The translations under genes and the position numbers were made by a program. Positions 60,588 through 64,000 of a DNA stretch of 64,000 bases are shown piece after piece; the stretch's first letter is position 1, and every line of letters starts with the position of its first letter. The stretch spans positions 1 to 64,000 of the forward strand of contig NZ_CAJAXH010000216.1 in the NCBI RefSeq assembly GCF_903946935.1, written 5' to 3'. The DNA comes from an uncultured Thiodictyon sp. (GTDB lineage: Bacteria > Pseudomonadota > Gammaproteobacteria > Chromatiales > Chromatiaceae). A model generated the notes under the pieces. It ran no database searches. It was given only the letters and a program-made list of their open reading frames with translations, and had not been told where the DNA came from.

Positions 60588-60675
60588 TATGTCACGCCCT
60601 TTCAGGGCTAAGGATCGAACTGCGCACAACCCAGGGCGTTGCCCTGGGCTGGTATCTTACGCCCCTTCGGGGCTG
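60588..60675. repeat. composite palindromic repeat (family D)
   Basis: TTATGTCACGCCCTTTCAGG, then a CCCAGGGCGTTGCCCTGGG stem, then TACGCCCCTTCGGGGC, appear in the same order as at 5421-5549. It is next to the AAA gene start. Confidence 0.7.
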
Positions 60676-60715
60676 TGGGTTCGGGGTCAGTTGGTAGGCG
60701 AAGGCGCGACTGTCT

Positions 60716-60845
60716 CGCGGCCTCAATCATCGTTGAGGCCGGCGGTCATCGTCTGGAGTCCAAGGCTTCAGCCTTGGTCCTGTCCATCCAAGGCTGAAGC
60801 CTTGGACTCCGACCCCAGGGTGGCCGGAACGATGATCAAGGCCTG
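60716..60845. repeat. palindromic repeat (family C)
   Basis: An inner stem GGAGTCCAAGGCTTCAGCC / GGCTGAAGCCTTGGACTCC and outer GGCCTCAATCATCG- and CGATGATCAAGGCC-type flanks are present. It is the best-preserved copy of the family found at 7165-7282. It lies downstream of cbiO and may terminate the cobalt operon. Confidence 0.75.
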
Positions 60846-60868
60846 TCTCGCCGTGGCATGGTTTGCCG

Positions 60869-61723
60869 CTAAAATCTCCCGGGATCGTGACGTTCGCCCA
60901 AGCAGGCGACCAAATCCTCCGCGGTACGCGGCGGTTGCCCCCCCGGCCAGGGGCGGCCCGGCTCCCGCAGCGCGGCGGCCAGGGTCAGGATGGTCGGTGT
61001 GTTCAACTGAGCGGCGGCGAGTAGGTCCGCGTCGGCAAGGGTCGCCACCGTCCCGCCCTGGCGCAACAAGCGCCCCTCGCCCAGGATGGCCACGTCGTCC
61101 GCCCAGGCGTAGGCCAGGTCCACGTCGTGGGTGGAGAAGACCAGGGTGGTGCCGCGTGCCTGGAGCCGCTCCAGGGCGGCCTTGAGCTGAGTCACGCCGG
61201 GCGCATCCAGCCCGGCGGTCGGCTCGTCCAGGATCAGCACCTGCGGTTGCATGGCCAGGACCCCGGCGATCGCCACCCGCTTTTTCTGACCGAAGCTCAA
61301 CAGATGGGTGGCGCGCTCGGCGAGCTCCGCGATGTCCAGGGCCGCCAGGGCCTCGCGCACCCGCTCGCGGGCGTCCGGCTCGCTGAGTCCTTGGTTGAGC
61401 GGGCCGAATGAGACATCCTGGTAAACGGTGGCCGAGAACAGTTGGTCGTCCGGTTCCTGCAGGACCAGCCCGACGCGCCCGCGCCAGGCGGCGAGCGACG
61501 CGCGGTCATAGCCGGCCGGTTGCCCGTCGATCAGGACCTGGCCAGCGCCTGGCCTCAGGGTGCCGTTGAGGTGTAGCAAGAGCGTCGTCTTGCCGCAGCC
61601 GTTGGAGCCCAGGAGCGCGAGCCGCCGCCCGCGCTGAACGCTGAGATTCATCCCCCGCAGGGCCGCCACACCGCCCGGATAGGCGTAGTTCAGCCCTTGT
61701 GCATCCAGGATGGGGGCGGTCAA
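60869..61723 (-). CDS. cbiO: cobalt ECF transporter ATPase
   Basis: The 284-residue ABC ATPase has Walker A LLGSNGCGKTTLLLHLNG (about 37-54), the Q-loop in GLVLQEPDDQLFSATV, the signature LSFGQKKRVAIAGVLA, Walker B QVLILDEPTAGLD and the H-loop in FSTHDVDLAY. Details such as GLVxQxPDxQLFSxTVxxDVxFGP are typical of ECF energising ATPases (CbiO/EcfA). It is the last of four cbi genes, overlapping cbiQ by 4 bases. Confidence 0.93.
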   Translation of the reverse strand: MTAPILDAQGLNYAYPGGVAALRGMNLSVQRGRRLALLGSNGCGKTTLLLHLNGTLRPGAGQVLIDGQPAGYDRASLAAWRGRVGLVLQEPDDQLFSATVYQDVSFGPLNQGLSEPDARERVREALAALDIAELAERATHLLSFGQKKRVAIAGVLAMQPQVLILDEPTAGLDAPGVTQLKAALERLQARGTTLVFSTHDVDLAYAWADDVAILGEGRLLRQGGTVATLADADLLAAAQLNTPTILTLAAALREPGRPWPGGQPPRTAEDLVACLGERHDPGRF

Positions 61724-62472
61724 TGCAGCGCCCGATCCAGGGTCAGGCCGAGCGCCGCTACGGTGAACAGCAGTGCGGCGACAGCCGCCAGCCGGGGCCG
61801 CGACAGTGTACGTTCGCTGGCCAGCACCCGTAACTCACCCTCGAACCCGCGGGCCGCGAGCCCGATCTCCAGGCGCCGTGTCCGCGCCAGGGCGCGCGTC
61901 AGGAGGGTCCCCGCCAGCAGGCCGAGCGAGCGGATACCCCGCCGTGTCGTGCTGTAGCCCAGCCGCGCCTCCTGGGCGTGCCGGGTGGCGTCGGCGCAGT
62001 CCGCGAGGATGAAGAGCAGCCGGTAGATGAGTAGTGCGATCTCCACCACCGCCTGCGGCACGCCGACCCGGCGCAGCCAGGGCACCAACTCGGCGACCGG
62101 GGTGGTGAGGGTCAGGAAGGCGAGTGCGGACACCGCGGCCAGTGAGCGCAGACCGACCGCCACCGCGAGCCAGGCACCGGCGGCCGACACGGTGAGCGCC
62201 ACGCCGTCGGTCAGGTCCAATGACACCGCCAGAAAGGGCAGGCTCAAGAGCAGGAAACCCGCCGGTATGGTCATCACCCGCAGCCAGGCGGCGAGCGGCA
62301 CACCTGCGCCCGCCACCGTGGCCCCGGCCATGGCCAGCACGACCAGGGGGGCGGTGGCGAGCGGCGGCGCCGTGATGGCGATCAGTAGCATCCCGCCCGC
62401 CAGCACCGCGCGCTCGGCCGGGTGATGGCCGCGCCAGCGGTGGGTCCAGGCGTATTGGTCAATCGGGAACAT
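61720..62472 (-). CDS. cbiQ: cobalt ECF transporter T component
   Basis: The frame is read from MFPIDQYAWTHRWRGHHPAE (62472), giving 250 residues; the longer frame runs through cbiN. It has several hydrophobic helices and the two coupling helices with A-R-G-type motifs (TLLTRALARTRRLEIGLAARGF) that bind CbiO. It starts 14 bases inside cbiN, so translation is coupled. Confidence 0.9.
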   Translation of the reverse strand: MFPIDQYAWTHRWRGHHPAERAVLAGGMLLIAITAPPLATAPLVVLAMAGATVAGAGVPLAAWLRVMTIPAGFLLLSLPFLAVSLDLTDGVALTVSAAGAWLAVAVGLRSLAAVSALAFLTLTTPVAELVPWLRRVGVPQAVVEIALLIYRLLFILADCADATRHAQEARLGYSTTRRGIRSLGLLAGTLLTRALARTRRLEIGLAARGFEGELRVLASERTLSRPRLAAVAALLFTVAALGLTLDRALH

Positions 62473-62806
62473 CGGCGGCGTCCGCCCCGCGCCGCGGCGC
62501 CTCTCCCCGGCGCCGCCGGGTCTGCCGTTGGCCCTGCCCCCGGCGCAGGCCCAGGTAATAGCCCAGGAGCCCGGCCCCCAGTGCCGCCTGCAGGGCAAAG
62601 AGGAAGGATTCGATCTCGCCGCTCGGCGGCTCCCACAGGGGCGAGAACCAGGGCCGATAGTCCGGATTGCTCTGGGTGATGGCCGCCTGGGCCTGGGCGT
62701 CGGCCCCCGCGAAGGGCTCGGCCAGTCCGCGGGTGACCGGCAGCAGCAGGGGCAGGGCGGCAATCGCCACGACCAATCCCAGCAGGATCAGGTTGATGCG
62801 CTTCAT
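62459..62806 (-). CDS. cbiN: cobalt transport protein CbiN
   Basis: The 115-residue protein has an N-terminal helix (MKRINLILLGLVVAIAALPL) and a second C-terminal helix (SFLFALQAALGAGLLGYYLG). Between them is the conserved FAGADAQAQAAI and YRPWFSPLWEPPSGEIES region, the extracytoplasmic loop that inserts into CbiM. A basic tail of about 25 residues is added beyond the family norm. Confidence 0.92.
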   Translation of the reverse strand: MKRINLILLGLVVAIAALPLLLPVTRGLAEPFAGADAQAQAAITQSNPDYRPWFSPLWEPPSGEIESFLFALQAALGAGLLGYYLGLRRGQGQRQTRRRRGEAPRRGADAADVPD

Positions 62807-62817
62807 CTGGTGCTCCG

Positions 62818-63525
62818 CTAGCTGGTCGGCGATTGGATGGGTGCCAGCGTGGCACCGCCGTCGTCGGCCACCCGCCGGTTAAAGCCGAGCTCACTGAGTT
62901 CGTCGCGGCTGAACTCGGTGAGCAGATTGACCACCACCACCGTGAGCAGGCCCTCGATGACGGCCAACGGGACCTGGGTCAGGGCAAAGACCCCGCCGAA
63001 CTTGGCCAGCGCCCCCGGGAAACCGCTGACCGGGTCGGGGAAGGCCAGGGCGAGTTGGGTGGCGGTGACCAGATAGGTCGCCAGATCACCCAGCATGGCC
63101 GCCAGAAAGACCGCGATGCCGAGGCCCAGGGGGCGGGTCAGGCGGAAGCAGCCATAGGCGACCCAGGGGCCGACGATGGCCATTGAGACGATGTTGGCCC
63201 CCAGGGTGGTCAGTCCCCCATGGGCCAGGAGCAGGGCCTGAAACAGCAGCACGATGGCCCCCAGTACCGCCATCACCGGCGGGCCGAACAGGATCGACCC
63301 CAGTCCGGTGCCGGTCGGGTGCGAGCAACTGCCGGTCACCGAGGGGATCTTGAGCGCCGAGAGGACAAAGGCGAAGGCCCCGGCACTGGCCAGCAAGAGC
63401 TTGGTGCGCGGGTGTTCGTTGGTGATCCGGGTGATGCGCCGCGCGCCGACGACCAGGAACGGGATGGCCACGACGGTCCAGGCGGCGGCGTGGAGCGGGG
63501 GCAGGAACCCCTCCATAATGTGCAT
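62818..63525 (-). CDS. cbiM: cobalt ECF transporter substrate-binding component
   Basis: The frame is read from [20 protein letters not shown] (63525). The first residues M-H-I-M-E-G, which bind Co2+ through the N-terminal amine and His2, decide this start and exclude the longer frame. Of 235 residues, about six form helices, with [17 protein letters not shown] and [18 protein letters not shown]. It is the first gene of cbiMNQO, directly downstream of a cobalamin riboswitch. It imports cobalt for B12 synthesis. Confidence 0.93.
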   Translation of the reverse strand: MHIMEGFLPPLHAAAWTVVAIPFLVVGARRITRITNEHPRTKLLLASAGAFAFVLSALKIPSVTGSCSHPTGTGLGSILFGPPVMAVLGAIVLLFQALLLAHGGLTTLGANIVSMAIVGPWVAYGCFRLTRPLGLGIAVFLAAMLGDLATYLVTATQLALAFPDPVSGFPGALAKFGGVFALTQVPLAVIEGLLTVVVVNLLTEFSRDELSELGFNRRVADDGGATLAPIQSPTS

Positions 63526-63675
63526 AGCGTACAGTCTCCCCAAGGCGATGGTCGCGGGGTGTCGGGCGGAGAGTGACGCTTCAATGAACGGGCCGGCGGC
63601 CCGGTGGCCGGCAGGGCCTTGCGCGCGATGCGACCTCGCCACCGGGGCACCCCGCCCGGCAGTCAAACGTACGGG

Positions 63676-63855
63676 GCCGGCAGGTCTCCTGGCTTGCAGG
63701 TCACGGTCATCGCCCGCCTTCCCAGCCCCGTGCGGGCGACCAGTGGCGGTGTGGGCTTCGACTCTCTGCTTACAGTTGCGGGGGCAGCCATGGCATGGAC
63801 CATGTTCCCTTTTCATCCCACCTGGACGTTCGCCCAAGCAGGAACCGGCTTCGTT
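63676..63855 (-). promoter_or_regulatory. cobalamin riboswitch upstream of cbiM
   Basis: On the reverse strand the region contains, in order: GCCGGTTCCTGC, a helix with AAAGGGAACATGGT, the core CTGCCCCCGCAACTGTAAGC, the GCCACTGG element, GGGAAGGCGG, and the B12-box-containing end CAAGCCAGGAGACCTGCCGG. These are the conserved pieces of the AdoCbl riboswitch. It ends about 150 bases upstream of cbiM and would shut down expression when B12 is plentiful. Confidence 0.92.
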
Positions 63856-63943
63856 GGAGCGGCAGTCTAAAATGGCGGGTGCGCCGGGGTCAAACCCGGC
63901 TTGCCCGGCTGCGTACCCCTGGCTTATCCTACCGTCTTACTTT

Positions 63944-64000
63944 GGGTTCCCCGCGGTGCAACCGCGCCACGGGGTGAAACGGGAAGTCCGGTGAGGTCGT
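63944..64000 (+). promoter_or_regulatory. second cobalamin riboswitch, start only (cut by window edge)
   Basis: On the forward strand GGGTTCCCCGCGGTGCAACC is followed by a stem closing and then GTGAAACGGGAAGTCCGGTG, the opening P2/P3 portion of a cobalamin riboswitch (consensus xxAAxxGGGAAxxxGGTG). The core and B12 box would lie beyond the window. It implies a B12-regulated gene just to the right, divergent from cbiM. Confidence 0.75.

Overview
The window is a high-GC (visibly above 60%) gammaproteobacterial chromosome segment. Gene content points to a purple sulfur bacterium of the Chromatiaceae (Thiodictyon/Thiocystis/Lamprocystis-like). The indicators are a rhodanese-TusA-DsrE2 sulfur-relay set, an Isp-type [NiFe]-hydrogenase operon in the order hynS-isp1-isp2-hynL, a PHA synthase, B12-regulated cobalt import, and very many palindromic intergenic repeats. 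The species call is inference; no rRNA gene is present.

Layout. 0-2.68 kb is the right end of an integrated element: a cut-off IS4/Tn5-type transposase, a RelE-type toxin-antitoxin pair, a small DUF1640-like operon, a frameshifted P4-type integrase, and a 47-nt tRNA-Thr 3' fragment as the attachment site. 2.7-9 kb is housekeeping and envelope (alkaline phosphatase, PerM-like permease, FadL-type porin). 9-11.8 kb is sulfur transfer plus siroheme synthase. 11.8-17.6 kb is accessory: a NACHT NTPase ending in a formylglycine-enzyme-like C-type-lectin-fold domain whose tail looks like a diversity-generating-retroelement variable region, a remnant of a second such domain, a twice-frameshifted pentapeptide-repeat gene, and a PIN-type toxin-antitoxin pair. 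18-25.2 kb is a coherent module of transglutaminase-DUF2126, circularly permuted ATP-grasp, alpha-E and a second transglutaminase-like protein that has lost its catalytic cysteine; a sigma-54-type promoter precedes the ATP-grasp gene. 25.4-34.3 kb carries a PfkB kinase, an orphan HicB, two glycosyltransferases, an asparagine synthetase, a PAP2 phosphatase and a CPBP protease.

34.3-40.3 kb holds a decayed diguanylate cyclase followed by a double-TIR protein and an nSTAND-WD40 protein, a plausible NAD-targeting immune-type pair. 40.3-41.46 kb is a gene-free array of nested palindromes containing two inverted copies of one 166-bp element. 41.5-47.7 kb is the hydrogenase operon (hynS-isp1-isp2-hynL, reverse strand), with the maturation protease gene upstream of it and hypC divergent from the protease gene. 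47.9-52.6 kb has a DUF29 protein, a Na/Pi-cotransporter-like protein, PhaC and two small ORFs. 52.8-58.5 kb is sensory: a BarA-like hybrid kinase, a coupled PAS sensor, and a stretch of broken modules (MNT, Hpt, REC-GGDEF). 58.6-60.5 kb is an AAA ATPase/DUF4276-like pair. 60.9-64 kb is cbiMNQO cobalt uptake on the reverse strand under a cobalamin riboswitch, with a second, divergent cobalamin riboswitch cut by the window end.

Several apparent frameshifts (integrase, pentapeptide gene, diguanylate cyclase) may be real decay or homopolymer sequencing errors; this cannot be decided from the sequence alone. Intergenic space is dominated by at least six families of inverted repeats that recur across the window.
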